From: DATAFF01 sp036265615
GTDB taxonomy: Bacteria; Pseudomonadota; Alphaproteobacteria; Rhizobiales; Aestuariivirgaceae
Assembly: GCA_036265615.1 (NCBI GenBank)
Contig: DATAOT010000247.1
Coordinates: forward strand, 3,893-67,892
Reading direction: 5' to 3'
Length of the DNA stretch: 64,000 nucleotides
In this document: in pieces, positions 53,180 through 61,235 of the stretch
Numbering within the stretch: position 1 is the first letter of the stretch
How the letters are laid out: every line of letters starts with the position of its first letter
Notes under the pieces: model-generated
What the model saw: only the letters and a program-made list of their open reading frames with translations
Told to the model about the DNA's origin: nothing
Databases searched by the model: none
Program-made: the position numbers and the translations under genes

Positions 53180-53686
53180 TTGCGACACCTGTTCTACAAC
53201 ATCGCCGCTATGGTGATCATCGCCGTCGCCTTGTGGCTCGCAGCGAGCCGCGACCACCCCGCCATATCCGGCACGCTTCACGCCATCGACGGCGATTCCC
53301 TGCGCGGACCGGAGGGTGACGTGAGGCTCTATGGCATTGACGCGCCAGAGCTTCGCCAGACCTGCCTCAACGGCCGTTCCGAACCCTACCCTTGCGGCCG
53401 CGAATCCTTCCGCCATCTCGAGCTGCTGATGGCCGACAAGCCGGTGACCTGCCGCGTGATCGATCATGACCGCTACCGTCGCACCGTCGCGGTTTGCATG
53501 GCCGGGGCCGTGGAACTGAACCAGCGCATGGTCGAGGATGGCTGGGCCATCGCCTATGAGCGCCTGCCCTCCGTCTATTCTGCGAGCGAAGAGCGGGCCC
53601 GCAACATCAGGCGCGGCCTATGGCAGGGCCAGTTCCAGAACCCAAAGGCGTGGCGCGACAGTGAAGCAAGGGGCAACAGGCAATAG
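53180..53686 (+). CDS. Thermonuclease-family protein (staphylococcal nuclease-like)
   Basis: A 168-residue protein with an N-terminal hydrophobic anchor or signal (AAMVIIAVALWLAAS) followed by an SNase domain. The catalytic residues appear as R49 in DVRLYGIDAPE, E57 in the same stretch, and an Arg in DRYRRTVAVC (98-101). The start is TTG at 53180 with CAGG upstream, 8 bp after moaE; no ATG fits before the membrane segment except an internal one. Its TAG stop lies in a gene-end repeat (AGGCAATAGG). Confidence 0.85.
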   Translation: MRHLFYNIAAMVIIAVALWLAASRDHPAISGTLHAIDGDSLRGPEGDVRLYGIDAPELRQTCLNGRSEPYPCGRESFRHLELLMADKPVTCRVIDHDRYRRTVAVCMAGAVELNQRMVEDGWAIAYERLPSVYSASEERARNIRRGLWQGQFQNPKAWRDSEARGNRQ

Positions 53687-53752
53687 GGAGTTGGATAATG
53701 CTGAGCCTCTTCTCCCCTCCCCCAACGTCTCACTCCTACTGCCTATTGCCTA
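53678..53752. repeat. Inverted gene-end repeat between convergent nuclease and phnX genes
   Basis: AGGCAATAGGGAGTTGG (53678-53694) is the near-perfect inverse (15 of 17) of 53735-53751. CTACTGCCTATTGCCTA (53736-53752) occurs again, identically, at 61219-61235. The repeat supplies the stop codons of both convergent genes. The pair could form a long stem acting as a bidirectional terminator. Confidence 0.6.
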
Positions 53753-54562
53753 AGGCCGCTCGCCCCGCTGCAGCCTGCCCTCGATCTCCGCCGCCACCGG
53801 CTCGAGATCGGCAATGCTGTCGATCACATGATGGGCCCCGCAGCTGCGCATCCGGGCATAGCCGCTCTCGCGCCGGCTAGCCAGTTCGGCTGCCGGCAGC
53901 CGGCTGGTCTCGGCCTCTGACAGCCCGAACACATTGCCGCTCATCACGACGCCCACCGTCCAGGCGCCCGCATTGAGGCCCTCGGCGATCCCGATCTCGG
54001 TATCGTCGACCTTGATGCAGTGAGAGGCTGGCCACACTCCCATATCCATGAGCGATCGATAGACCATGAAGGGCGATGGCCGGCCGGCCGGCGTGTCACC
54101 GGTGCACACCAGGCTGTCCGGCGCAAAGCCCTGCTCCGCCGCGAGCGGCAGGATGGCGTCCATGATCTCATGCGTATAGCCGGTGGTGGAGCCGATCTTG
54201 AGCCCCCCTTCCCTGAGCTTGGCGATGGTCCGGGCAGCGCCGGCGACGAGCCGCGAATGCTCCTTCGCTGCGGCGATGTTCATCGGCAGGAAGATCTCGA
54301 ATACCTCATCGATGTCGCGGTCCTCCGGCGGCCGGCCGCGGCTGGCCTGCCAGGCTTCGGCAATGCGCGGCAGGGCCATCAGCGCCGCGATGTGCGGCCG
54401 CTTCGCCATGCCCATCGGGCCGCGCGCCTCCTCGATCGAGATATCGACGCCGAATTCGGCGAAAGCTTTGACGAAGGCTCCCATGGGCGCGAGCGACCCA
54501 TGGTCGATCACCGTCCCGGCCCAATCGAATATCGCAGCCTTGAGATGGCGATAGGTGATCAT
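53750..54562 (-). CDS. phnX: Phosphonoacetaldehyde hydrolase
   Basis: A 270-residue HAD-superfamily phosphonatase that cleaves the C-P bond of phosphonoacetaldehyde to acetaldehyde and phosphate. The nucleophile D13 and A15 are in FDWAGTVID; the Schiff-base lysine is K54 in MGMAKRPHI; the acidic metal-binding motif is KVDDTEIGIAEG. Spacing matches the characterised enzyme (D12, K53) with a one-residue offset. No 2-aminoethylphosphonate transaminase (phnW) or transporter gene adjoins it, so its partner genes must be elsewhere. Confidence 0.94.
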   Translation of the reverse strand: MITYRHLKAAIFDWAGTVIDHGSLAPMGAFVKAFAEFGVDISIEEARGPMGMAKRPHIAALMALPRIAEAWQASRGRPPEDRDIDEVFEIFLPMNIAAAKEHSRLVAGAARTIAKLREGGLKIGSTTGYTHEIMDAILPLAAEQGFAPDSLVCTGDTPAGRPSPFMVYRSLMDMGVWPASHCIKVDDTEIGIAEGLNAGAWTVGVVMSGNVFGLSEAETSRLPAAELASRRESGYARMRSCGAHHVIDSIADLEPVAAEIEGRLQRGERP

Positions 54563-54574
54563 GAGAGCCGATGT

Positions 54575-54848
54575 CTAGAGCATGATGTTATCAGATGGAC
54601 CCACCTGCGCCGGAGCGATTTTGCCGCGTGGGCAGGAGAACGGCCGAAGGGCGTATCGGCAGCACGGTCGAGGCCTTCGACGAACCCACGCGGCAAAAGC
54701 GCCCGGCCCTTGGGGTTGCGGCGCGGCGGCCGCCCGCTGTGTCGCCGCGCTTGCCCGATGTCCCGCATCGCGCAGCGCGCGGCTCCTTGCGGATCGTAAC
54801 GCCGCAGCGCAACGCAGGCTGGGTCTACCTGATAACATCTTGCTCTAG
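54575..54848. repeat. 274-bp palindromic repeat element with 29-bp terminal inverted repeats
   Basis: Positions 54575-54603 and 54820-54848 are inverted copies with 26 of 29 bases matching; both outer ends begin CTAGAGCA. The ends are followed inward by CCTGCG on both sides. A further inverted pair around TTTTGCCGCGTGGG lies inside (about 54616 and 54690). Several open frames cross it on both strands but none resembles a protein. No transposase is encoded, so it resembles a MITE or a large intergenic palindrome. It fills the 282-bp gap between phnX and the cox operon and supplies the stop codon of the small gene ending at 54845. Confidence 0.7.
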
Positions 54849-55090
54849 CCGCTCATGAACAAGACCGCCGCCCGGGCGAGCAGCAGGATCGCACCGAGGC
54901 CGATCAAGGCCAGCCCGGGCCATTCCCGGGCGAGACCGAGCGACCGCGCCGGTCCGCGCGGCGGTTCGAGCGTCGTCGCCTCCTCCCGCCGGCCACCGCT
55001 CAGGGGTCCGCGCCACAGCACCTGCCCGGCCGAGTAAACCACCCCGGCAATCACCAGAATGGTTCCAATCCACGTGATGATGACCAGCAT
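54845..55090 (-). CDS. Small two-helix membrane protein at the end of the cox operon
   Basis: An 81-residue protein with hydrophobic helices at about residues 3-25 and 58-78 and a charged Arg/Pro-rich cytoplasmic-type loop between them. No family recognised. It lies 2 bp downstream of the subunit IV gene, on the same strand, so it is likely translated with the oxidase and may be an accessory or assembly protein. Its TAG stop is inside the palindromic element. Confidence 0.6.
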   Translation of the reverse strand: MLVIITWIGTILVIAGVVYSAGQVLWRGPLSGGRREEATTLEPPRGPARSLGLAREWPGLALIGLGAILLLARAAVLFMSG

Positions 55091-55092
55091 GC

Positions 55093-55461
55093 TTAGTGTC
55101 CGAACCCGAAGAATGTCTCGCGCGTGAGGAATGTATAATCGGATTCAAGCGTCATCAGCGCCACGAACACGAGGATGAGCACCGGCGGCACCAGAATGGC
55201 GTAGATCAGCGCCAGGCGCTCCCACGCCATGTGCATGAAGACGGCAACGATCAAGCCGGCTTTCAGAATCATGAACAGCAGGATCAGCGACCAGCGCAAC
55301 AGCCCGTGCAGGTGGAAATAGTCGACGAGATAGGAGAACGTGCTCAGAACGAAGAGCAGCCCCCAGATCCACAGATAGATGCCGAGCGGGTGCTGCTGGC
55401 CATGCGCCTGCTGGCCATGCGCCTGCTGGCCCTGAGCATGCTGGCTCTCGACGTGTGCCAT
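55093..55461 (-). CDS. Cytochrome c oxidase subunit IV-like protein
   Basis: A 122-residue protein with three transmembrane helices (LGIYLWIWGLLFVLSTFSYLV, WSLILLFMILKAGLIVAVFMH, LALIYAILVPPVLILVFVALM) typical of the prokaryotic COX4 family. Before the first helix is a His/Gln-rich tail, QGQQAHGQQAHGQQHP, encoded by 15-bp tandem repeats. The start at 55461 has GAGGG upstream. It follows the second subunit III gene by 8 bp. Confidence 0.85.
   Translation of the reverse strand: MAHVESQHAQGQQAHGQQAHGQQHPLGIYLWIWGLLFVLSTFSYLVDYFHLHGLLRWSLILLFMILKAGLIVAVFMHMAWERLALIYAILVPPVLILVFVALMTLESDYTFLTRETFFGFGH
55393..55437 (-). repeat. Three tandem 15-bp repeats encoding a His/Gln-rich tail
   Basis: Two identical copies of CTGCTGGCCATGCGC (plus strand, 55393-55407 and 55408-55422) are followed by a diverged third copy (55423-55437). 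Read on the minus strand they encode a repeating Ala-His-Gly-Gln-Gln tail in the subunit IV protein. Such in-frame repeats expand and contract without breaking the gene. Confidence 0.8.
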
Positions 55462-55469
55462 GTCGTCCC

Positions 55470-56192
55470 TCACCAAAGATAGAAGAAGGCGAAGATGAAA
55501 ACCCAGACAAGATCGACGAAGTGCCAATAGAGACCGGTCGTCTCGACGATTTCGTAACGCCCCTTCCGGCTCGTAAAGAAGCCCTTGCGCTCGATGTCGA
55601 AATCGCCGCGCCACACCTTGCGGGCAATGATGATGAGGAAGATCACCCCGATCGTCACGTGTGTGCCGTGGAAGCCCGTGATCATGAAGAAGCTCGAGCC
55701 GAATTGCGGCGCTCCCCAGGGGTTGCCCCAGGGCCGCACGCCCTCGCGGATCAGCTTCGTCCATTCGAATGCCTGCATGCCCACGAACGTCGCCCCGAGC
55801 ATGGCGGTGAGGATCATCAGAATGGCCGTCTTGTGCCGGTCCTTCTGATAGCCATACTTCACCGCGAGCGCCATCGTGCCGCTCGAGCTGATCAGGACGA
55901 AGGTCATGATCGCGATCAGGATGAGCGGAATGTCCCGGCCGCCGATATGGAGCGCGAAGACCTCGCTCGGATTGGGCCACTGATCGAGCGTCGACATGCG
56001 CACGGTCATGTAGGACAGCAGAAAACAGCTGAAAATGAAGGTGTCGCTGAGGAGGAAGATCCACATCATGGCCTTCCCCCAGGGGACATTCTTGAACGCG
56101 CGCTGATCGGAAGACCAGTCGCGCACCAGGGTGTTCCAGCTCCGCGGTGCGTGCGTTGCTTTGTCTTCGACGACGGCAGCACTATGCGACAT
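55470..56192 (-). CDS. Cytochrome c oxidase subunit III (CoxP-like)
   Basis: A 240-residue subunit III with about five to six transmembrane helices. Typical stretches are WGKAMMWIFLLSDTFIFSCFLLSYM, FVGMQAFEWTKLI, FFMITGFHGTHVTIGV and the C-terminal ETTGLYWHFVDLVWVFIF. It is the second of two subunit III genes in the operon, 12 bp after the first. Subunit III stabilises the catalytic core and supports proton uptake. Confidence 0.92.
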   Translation of the reverse strand: MSHSAAVVEDKATHAPRSWNTLVRDWSSDQRAFKNVPWGKAMMWIFLLSDTFIFSCFLLSYMTVRMSTLDQWPNPSEVFALHIGGRDIPLILIAIMTFVLISSSGTMALAVKYGYQKDRHKTAILMILTAMLGATFVGMQAFEWTKLIREGVRPWGNPWGAPQFGSSFFMITGFHGTHVTIGVIFLIIIARKVWRGDFDIERKGFFTSRKGRYEIVETTGLYWHFVDLVWVFIFAFFYLW

Positions 56193-56204
56193 TCGACAAG
56201 CCCC

Positions 56205-56891
56205 TCAGGTCAGCAGCAGCATTCCGAACAACAACAACCAGACCACCAGCAGAAAATGCCAATAGGCCGTGCACAATTCCACGATCAGCCGCAGATCGGC
56301 AACCTTGTCGCCGCGCATGAGCCGCTGCCCCACGCGCCCGAGCGGCAGGAGGCCGCCGAACACATGGAGCCCGTGCAGGAGCGCGATGATGAGGAAGAAC
56401 GCCACCGCCGGTGTCGTTGCCGCGAAGAACCCAAGCGCGGAAAGCTGCCGCCCCACCAGGATCTGCCCGACCAGGAACGCCGATGTCAGCGCCCCGGCGA
56501 TGATCAGATAGTCCCGCACCGATTGCGCCTCGCCGCGCCGCGTTGCGGTCTGCAGCCCCTGCATGGCGAGGCTGCCGGCGAACAGAATGCCGGTATTCAC
56601 CCACAGCAGCCACAGCTTCGGCAGGCCGAACCAGGCGGTGCCCGATGCCAGGCACAGATCGAGGAACGACGCCGACTGGGCCGCCGCCGCCTGGTATTCC
56701 AGGGCGTGAATGATGCGGTGGTGGTAATAGGCGATGCTCAGCAACAGGAAGAGCACCCCGATCACCGCGAAGAGCACGTTCAGCCCGAGCCACGCCGTCG
56801 GCATGCTGAAGGTGCCGCCCTCATGCAGATTGTCGCGCTCGCTCTGGGATTTCTCCCAGGGCTTCTCCGACAATTTTGCCAGGATGCCCAA
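56205..56891 (-). CDS. Heme-copper oxidase subunit III-like protein (CoxO-like)
   Basis: A 228-residue membrane protein with about six helices. The C-terminal ELCTAYWHFLLVVWLLLFGML matches the end of subunit III proteins, while the rest is diverged (for example IIALLHGLHVFGGLLPLG). It starts 8 bp after the subunit I gene. Together with the next gene it gives two subunit III-type proteins per operon, as in the alternative coxMNOP oxidase of Bradyrhizobium. Confidence 0.85.
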   Translation of the reverse strand: MGILAKLSEKPWEKSQSERDNLHEGGTFSMPTAWLGLNVLFAVIGVLFLLLSIAYYHHRIIHALEYQAAAAQSASFLDLCLASGTAWFGLPKLWLLWVNTGILFAGSLAMQGLQTATRRGEAQSVRDYLIIAGALTSAFLVGQILVGRQLSALGFFAATTPAVAFFLIIALLHGLHVFGGLLPLGRVGQRLMRGDKVADLRLIVELCTAYWHFLLVVWLLLFGMLLLT

Positions 56892-56899
56892 GGCGTGCC

Positions 56900-58684
56900 T
56901 CAGGCCGGCTGCAGCCGATGCGGCGCTGCGTGCGGCACCTGATCGGGTGGCATGTTCTGTGGCAGGTAATCCTGGGCAGCGCCGGGAACGCTGTAGTCAT
57001 AGGCCCAGCGATAGACCACCGGCGTCTCCTTGCCCCAGTTGCCGTGCCCGGGCGGCATTTCCGGCGTCTGCCATTCGAGCGTCGTCGCATGCCACGGATT
57101 CCGCTCCGCCTTCCTGCCGTGCCAGATGCTCCAGATCAGGTTGAACAGGAACAGCATCTGGGCCGCGCCGACGATCAGCGCCACGACCGAGATGAACATG
57201 TTGAGATCATGCACGGTATCCGGGATGAAGCTTGTGTCCTTGATCTCGAAATAGCGCCGCGGCACCCCGATGAAGCCGAGATAGTGCATCGGGAAGAAGA
57301 TCAAATAGGCGCCGACGAAGGTGACCCAGAAATGGATGAGCCCGAAGGTCTTGTTGAGCATCCGCCCGGTCACCAGCGGGTACCAGTGATAGATCGCCCC
57401 GAAGATCACCAAGAGCGGCGCCACGCCCATCACCATGTGGAAGTGCGCCACCACGAACATCGTGTCGCTGAGCGGCACGTCGACCACCACATTGCCGAGG
57501 AAGAGGCCGGTGATGCCGCCGTTCACGAACGTCAGGATGAAGGCGATGGCGAACAGCATCGGGGTGGTGAGATGGATGTTGGCCCGCCACAGGGTCAGCA
57601 CCCAGTTATAGACCTTGATCGCGGTCGGGACGGCGATGATCAGCGTCGTCGTCGCGAAGAAGAAGCCGAAATAGGGATTCATGCCGCTGACATACATGTG
57701 GTGCGCCCACACCACGAAGCTCAAGCCGCCGATCGCGACGATCGCCCACACCATCATGCGATAGCCGAAGATGTTCTTGCGGGCATGGGTGCTGATCAGG
57801 TCCGAGACGATGCCGAAGGCCGGCAGCGCCACGATATAGACTTCCGGGTGGCCGAAGAACCAGAACAGGTGCTGGAACAGGATCGGGCTGCCGCCGGCAT
57901 AACCCAGCTGCTCGCCGAACTCGACGATCTTCGGCATGAAAAAGCTGGTTCCGAGAATCCGGTCGAACAGAGTCATGACGCAGCCGACGAACAGCGCCGG
58001 GAAGGCCAGCAGCGCCAGGATGGTCGCGACGAAGATGCCCCACACGCTGAGCGGCAGGCGCATCAGCGTCATCCCCTTGCAACGCGCCTGCAGCACCGTT
58101 ACCACATAGTTGAGGCCGCCCATGGTGAAGCCGATGATGAAGATGATCAGCGACACCAGCATCAGGATGATGCCGTAATCGCGGCCAGGCGTGCCTTGCA
58201 GGATCGATTGCGGCGGATAGAGCGTCCAGCCGGCCCCGGTCGCCCCGCCAGGCACGAAGAAGCTTGCCACCAGCACCAGCACGGCCAGCAGGTAGACCCA
58301 GTAGCTGAGCATGTTGACATACGGGAACACCATGTCTCGCGCGCCGACCATGAGCGGTATGAGGTAATTCCCGAAGCCGCCGAGGAACAGCGCCGTGAGC
58401 AGGTAGATCACCATGATCATGCCGTGCACGGTGATGAACTGGTAATAGGCCTCCGGTGCGATGAACGAGAAGGTGTCCGGGAAGCCGAGCTGCAGCCGCA
58501 TCATCCAGGACAGCACCAGCGCCACGAGGCCGATGGCCGTTGCCGTGCCGGCATATTGGATGGCGATGATCTTCGCGTCCTGACTCCAGATGTACTTCGT
58601 CAGGAAGCTATGGGGATGATAAAGCTCGTCTTCCTCGTGGGCTGGCGCGACATAGTCGACCGCAGACGGAGTGACATCGACCAT
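56900..58684 (-). CDS. Cytochrome c oxidase subunit I (CoxN-like)
   Basis: A 594-residue heme-copper oxidase core. Visible are the D-channel region (GGFGNYLIPLMVGARDM), the CuB-Tyr region WFFGHPEVYIVALPAFG with the Glu of the D channel, the AHHMYVSGM histidines, the K-channel Lys (TAIKVYNWVLTLW) and heme ligands in VVAHFHMVMG. The usual HDTYYVVAHFHYV reads LSDTMFVVAHFHMV here, so the first His of that stretch is Ser. Encoded between subunit II and subunit III genes. Confidence 0.96.
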   Translation of the reverse strand: MVDVTPSAVDYVAPAHEEDELYHPHSFLTKYIWSQDAKIIAIQYAGTATAIGLVALVLSWMMRLQLGFPDTFSFIAPEAYYQFITVHGMIMVIYLLTALFLGGFGNYLIPLMVGARDMVFPYVNMLSYWVYLLAVLVLVASFFVPGGATGAGWTLYPPQSILQGTPGRDYGIILMLVSLIIFIIGFTMGGLNYVVTVLQARCKGMTLMRLPLSVWGIFVATILALLAFPALFVGCVMTLFDRILGTSFFMPKIVEFGEQLGYAGGSPILFQHLFWFFGHPEVYIVALPAFGIVSDLISTHARKNIFGYRMMVWAIVAIGGLSFVVWAHHMYVSGMNPYFGFFFATTTLIIAVPTAIKVYNWVLTLWRANIHLTTPMLFAIAFILTFVNGGITGLFLGNVVVDVPLSDTMFVVAHFHMVMGVAPLLVIFGAIYHWYPLVTGRMLNKTFGLIHFWVTFVGAYLIFFPMHYLGFIGVPRRYFEIKDTSFIPDTVHDLNMFISVVALIVGAAQMLFLFNLIWSIWHGRKAERNPWHATTLEWQTPEMPPGHGNWGKETPVVYRWAYDYSVPGAAQDYLPQNMPPDQVPHAAPHRLQPA

Positions 58685-58792
58685 CAGACACCCTCATTTC
58701 GCTGAAGCACTGGCGCCCGGCCGACGCCGCATCGGTTCTTATGAAAACGGCCGGTCAACATCACCGCTCTTTCGTGTGGCTCGTGGTTGATT

Positions 58793-59632
58793 TCATCGCA
58801 CGTCAGACGCGTTTTTCGTCGCCATTCGCGTCGGCTGCTGGGTATCGCGGAAGGCGGTCTGCTGCGACAGCCAGGTTTTGAAGGCGGCTTCGTCCTCCAC
58901 CACCACCGAGCCCCGCATCGTGTAATGACCGGTGCCGCAGAGCTCGAAGCAGAGGACGTCGAACTTCGCGGTGCGGGTCGGGGTGAACCAGAAATAGGTC
59001 ACCATGCCCGGGATCAGGTCCATCTTGGCGCGGAACTCGGGAACATAGAAATTGTGCAGCACGTCCTGCGAGCGCAGCAGCACCTTGATCGGCTTGCCGA
59101 CCGGCAGATGCAGGTCGGCGGCCTGAACCAGCACGTCGTCCTGCGCATGCGGATCATCGCGATTGAGTCCGAACGGGTTCTCGGCGGAAACCAGCGCCGC
59201 GTTCGAGGTGCCGAGCACCCCGTCCTTGCCGGGCAGGCGGAAGCTCCACTGCCATTGCTGACCCATGACCTCGATTTCGCTCGCCCCCGCCGGGACGGTG
59301 ACGAAATCCTTCCAGACCACGAGGCCGGGGGCCAGCAATCCCGCCACGCCGAGCGACGTGGCGATGGTCAGCCACCATTCGAGCCGCTTGTTCTCGGGCT
59401 CGTAATGCGCCTCCCGTCCTTCCGTGTGCCGGAAGCGAAAGACGCAATAGGCAACGAAGCAGATGAGGATGACGAAGGCGACGCCTGTGATCCAGAAGGT
59501 GATGAGGATCGTGCTGTCGATGTAGCTCCAGTTGGAGGCAATCGGCGTCCACCACCAGGGACTCATGAAATGAAACACGACAGATCCGACGGCCAGTAAA
59601 AGCAGCACGACAGCCAAGATCATCGCTCGCAC
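58793..59632 (-). CDS. Cytochrome c oxidase subunit II (CoxM-like)
   Basis: A 279-residue subunit II with two N-terminal transmembrane helices (about residues 3-25 and 42-66, with a further hydrophobic stretch at 90-106) and a periplasmic cupredoxin domain. CuA ligands are present: H193 (VLHNFYVP), C228 and C232 (CFELCGTGH), H236 and M239. This marks it as a cytochrome c oxidase, not a quinol oxidase. There is no fused cytochrome c domain. GTG 59632 and ATG 59623 are both possible starts behind GGAGGG. First gene of the six-gene cox operon, separated from subunit I by 108 bp. Confidence 0.94.
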   Translation of the reverse strand: MRAMILAVVLLLLAVGSVVFHFMSPWWWTPIASNWSYIDSTILITFWITGVAFVILICFVAYCVFRFRHTEGREAHYEPENKRLEWWLTIATSLGVAGLLAPGLVVWKDFVTVPAGASEIEVMGQQWQWSFRLPGKDGVLGTSNAALVSAENPFGLNRDDPHAQDDVLVQAADLHLPVGKPIKVLLRSQDVLHNFYVPEFRAKMDLIPGMVTYFWFTPTRTAKFDVLCFELCGTGHYTMRGSVVVEDEAAFKTWLSQQTAFRDTQQPTRMATKNASDVR

Positions 59633-59764
59633 GTCCCTCCGGATAAGCTTTGAACCGCATCGGCTTTCGAGAAGCCGGACTCTGGTAGCACAACACTTAC
59701 AGCGTGACCAGCCAGGGGAGTGGCCGGACGGGGAGCGCTCGACAGGAGGCCGGGAGGGTCGCGA

Positions 59765-60562
59765 TCAGGTCGCGACAGCCTTGCGATAGAGGTGCCAGGT
59801 GGCGTGCCCGAGCACCGGCATGACCACGGCGAGCCCGACGAACAGCGGCAGCGAGCCGAGCACCAGCGAGCCCGCGACGATCGCGCCCCACATCAGCATG
59901 GTCGCCGGATTCGCCAGGAATACCCGGACCGAGGTCTGGATCGCGGTCATCACCCCGACATTGCGGTCGAGCAGCATCGGGAACGACACGGCGCTGATGG
60001 CGAGCACCACCACCGCGAATATGAAGCCGACGCCGCAGCCGACGATGATCAGGGTCCAGCCCTTTGGGGTGGTCAGGATCTGCAGGATGAAGTCCTCGAT
60101 CGAGGTCGGCACCAGACTGCCGAAAATCAGCCAATGGATGGCCAAAGCCGAGAAAAGCCAGGCAAAATAGATGGCTCCGAGGATCAGGCTCAGCGCCAGG
60201 ATGGCACGAATTGACGGAGCGTAAACCACCCGCAGAGCGTGCTCCCAGCCGATGTCGAGGCCAAGCTCGCGGCGCCGGCTCAGCTCATAAAGGCCGAGCG
60301 CTGCCACGGGCCCGATCAGCGCGAAGCCGGACAACAGCGGAAACACCAGCGGCAGCATGTCGTAGCCGGCCGCGATCCGGGCCGCGATCAGCGCCAGAAG
60401 CGGATAGATCACGACCAGCAGCACGATATGGCTGGGCTTGGCATTGAAGTCGTCGAGCCCCTTCATCAACACGTCGATCAGATCGGAAAACTGGATCTTG
60501 CGGATGCCCGGCTGGGCGGTGCTGGATTGAAAAGCGCTGACCGTGGCTTCATTCGTCATCAT
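59765..60562 (-). CDS. DUF2189-family integral membrane protein
   Basis: A 265-residue membrane protein with about six to seven hydrophobic segments. The cytoplasmic start IRKIQFSDLIDVLMKGLDDFNAKPSHIVLLVVIYPLL and the middle SFPMLLDRNVGVMTAIQTSVRVFLANPATML match the DUF2189 family, whose function is unknown. It often lies near cytochrome oxidase genes, as it does here, 132 bp upstream of the cox operon on the same strand. Confidence 0.8.
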   Translation of the reverse strand: MMTNEATVSAFQSSTAQPGIRKIQFSDLIDVLMKGLDDFNAKPSHIVLLVVIYPLLALIAARIAAGYDMLPLVFPLLSGFALIGPVAALGLYELSRRRELGLDIGWEHALRVVYAPSIRAILALSLILGAIYFAWLFSALAIHWLIFGSLVPTSIEDFILQILTTPKGWTLIIVGCGVGFIFAVVVLAISAVSFPMLLDRNVGVMTAIQTSVRVFLANPATMLMWGAIVAGSLVLGSLPLFVGLAVVMPVLGHATWHLYRKAVAT

Positions 60563-60715
60563 CTGACTCCTGAGCTGGTTGAGATGGCGCGATCATACAC
60601 CGCCGGTGACACTTTGTCGCTTCTGCATTCTTGCGCCGGTCATACTTCAACTCGGACGGTTTCGTTGCGCGCCAGCGACTTACCCCTACGTAACGCCGAT
60701 CGAAAGGATTTGAGC

Positions 60716-60955
60716 ATGACCAAGGTGACCTATGAGATCGTCGAGCATGATGGCGGCTGGGCCTACCGCGTCGAAGGCGTCTATTCGGAGACTTTCCCGA
60801 CTCATGACGCCGCCCGGCGGGCTGCCGAGCGCGCAGCCCACGAGCAGGTCCGGCCGGACACCACGACCCCGATTTCCTATGAGGACGAGAAGGGACGCTG
60901 GCACGACGAGCTGTCGTCCGGCGACGATCGGCCGGAGACCGACGTCAAGGGCTGA
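60716..60955 (+). CDS. Small soluble protein, DUF2188-like
   Basis: A 79-residue protein. The first part, YEIVEHDGGWAYRVEGVYSETFPTHDAARRAAERAA, has the beta-strand, Trp and Ala-rich helix pattern of DUF2188 proteins. The tail is acidic. AAAGGA lies upstream of ATG 60716. It is divergent from the DUF2189 gene across a 153-bp gap. Function unknown. Confidence 0.7.
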   Translation: MTKVTYEIVEHDGGWAYRVEGVYSETFPTHDAARRAAERAAHEQVRPDTTTPISYEDEKGRWHDELSSGDDRPETDVKG

Positions 60956-60962
60956 GCCGCGG

Positions 60963-61154
60963 TCAGCGCCCGCCGTAGCCGAACAGGCTGAGAAGGTGCA
61001 CGCTCGCCAGCAGGATCATGAGGATGCCGAGGAACATCACCGGCGTCGTCGGCAGCAGCGGCACATCGAGGCTCGCCCGTGACCTGCCTTCCCGCAGCCG
61101 CATGAAGGCGACGAGCACCGCGCCGGTTACCAGCGCGCCGATGGTGATCGACAT
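60963..61154 (-). CDS. Small membrane protein
   Basis: A 63-residue protein with two hydrophobic helices (SITIGALVTGAVLVAFMRL and VMFLGILMILLASVHLLSLFG) joined by a basic loop. No family recognised. The start at 61154 has AGAGG at a good distance; ATG 61160 is two codons earlier. It converges on the DUF2188-like gene with 7 bp between stops. Confidence 0.6.
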   Translation of the reverse strand: MSITIGALVTGAVLVAFMRLREGRSRASLDVPLLPTTPVMFLGILMILLASVHLLSLFGYGGR

Positions 61155-61218
61155 TTCCATGCCTCTCCCATGATCAGAGTCGGGCCGGCCCGTCAATTGC
61201 TTAGAGGCAATCTATTGC

Positions 61219-61235
61219 CTACTGCCTATTGCCTA
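61219..61235. repeat. Second copy of the 17-bp gene-end repeat
   Basis: CTACTGCCTATTGCCTA is identical to 53736-53752. It covers the stop codon of the mepA gene (TAG on the minus strand at 61233-61235). GGCAATCTATTGCC just to the left can fold on itself. Together with the phnX copy it marks a repeat family located at gene 3' ends. Confidence 0.6.

Noticed and set aside
54582..54858. Overlapping short open frames on both strands in the phnX-cox gap
   Set aside because: They arise from the palindromic GC-rich element, mirror each other across strands and resemble no protein.
56876..58705. 609-codon open frame on the plus strand, His/Asp/Arg-rich
   Set aside because: It is the antisense shadow of cytochrome oxidase subunit I, which is unmistakable.
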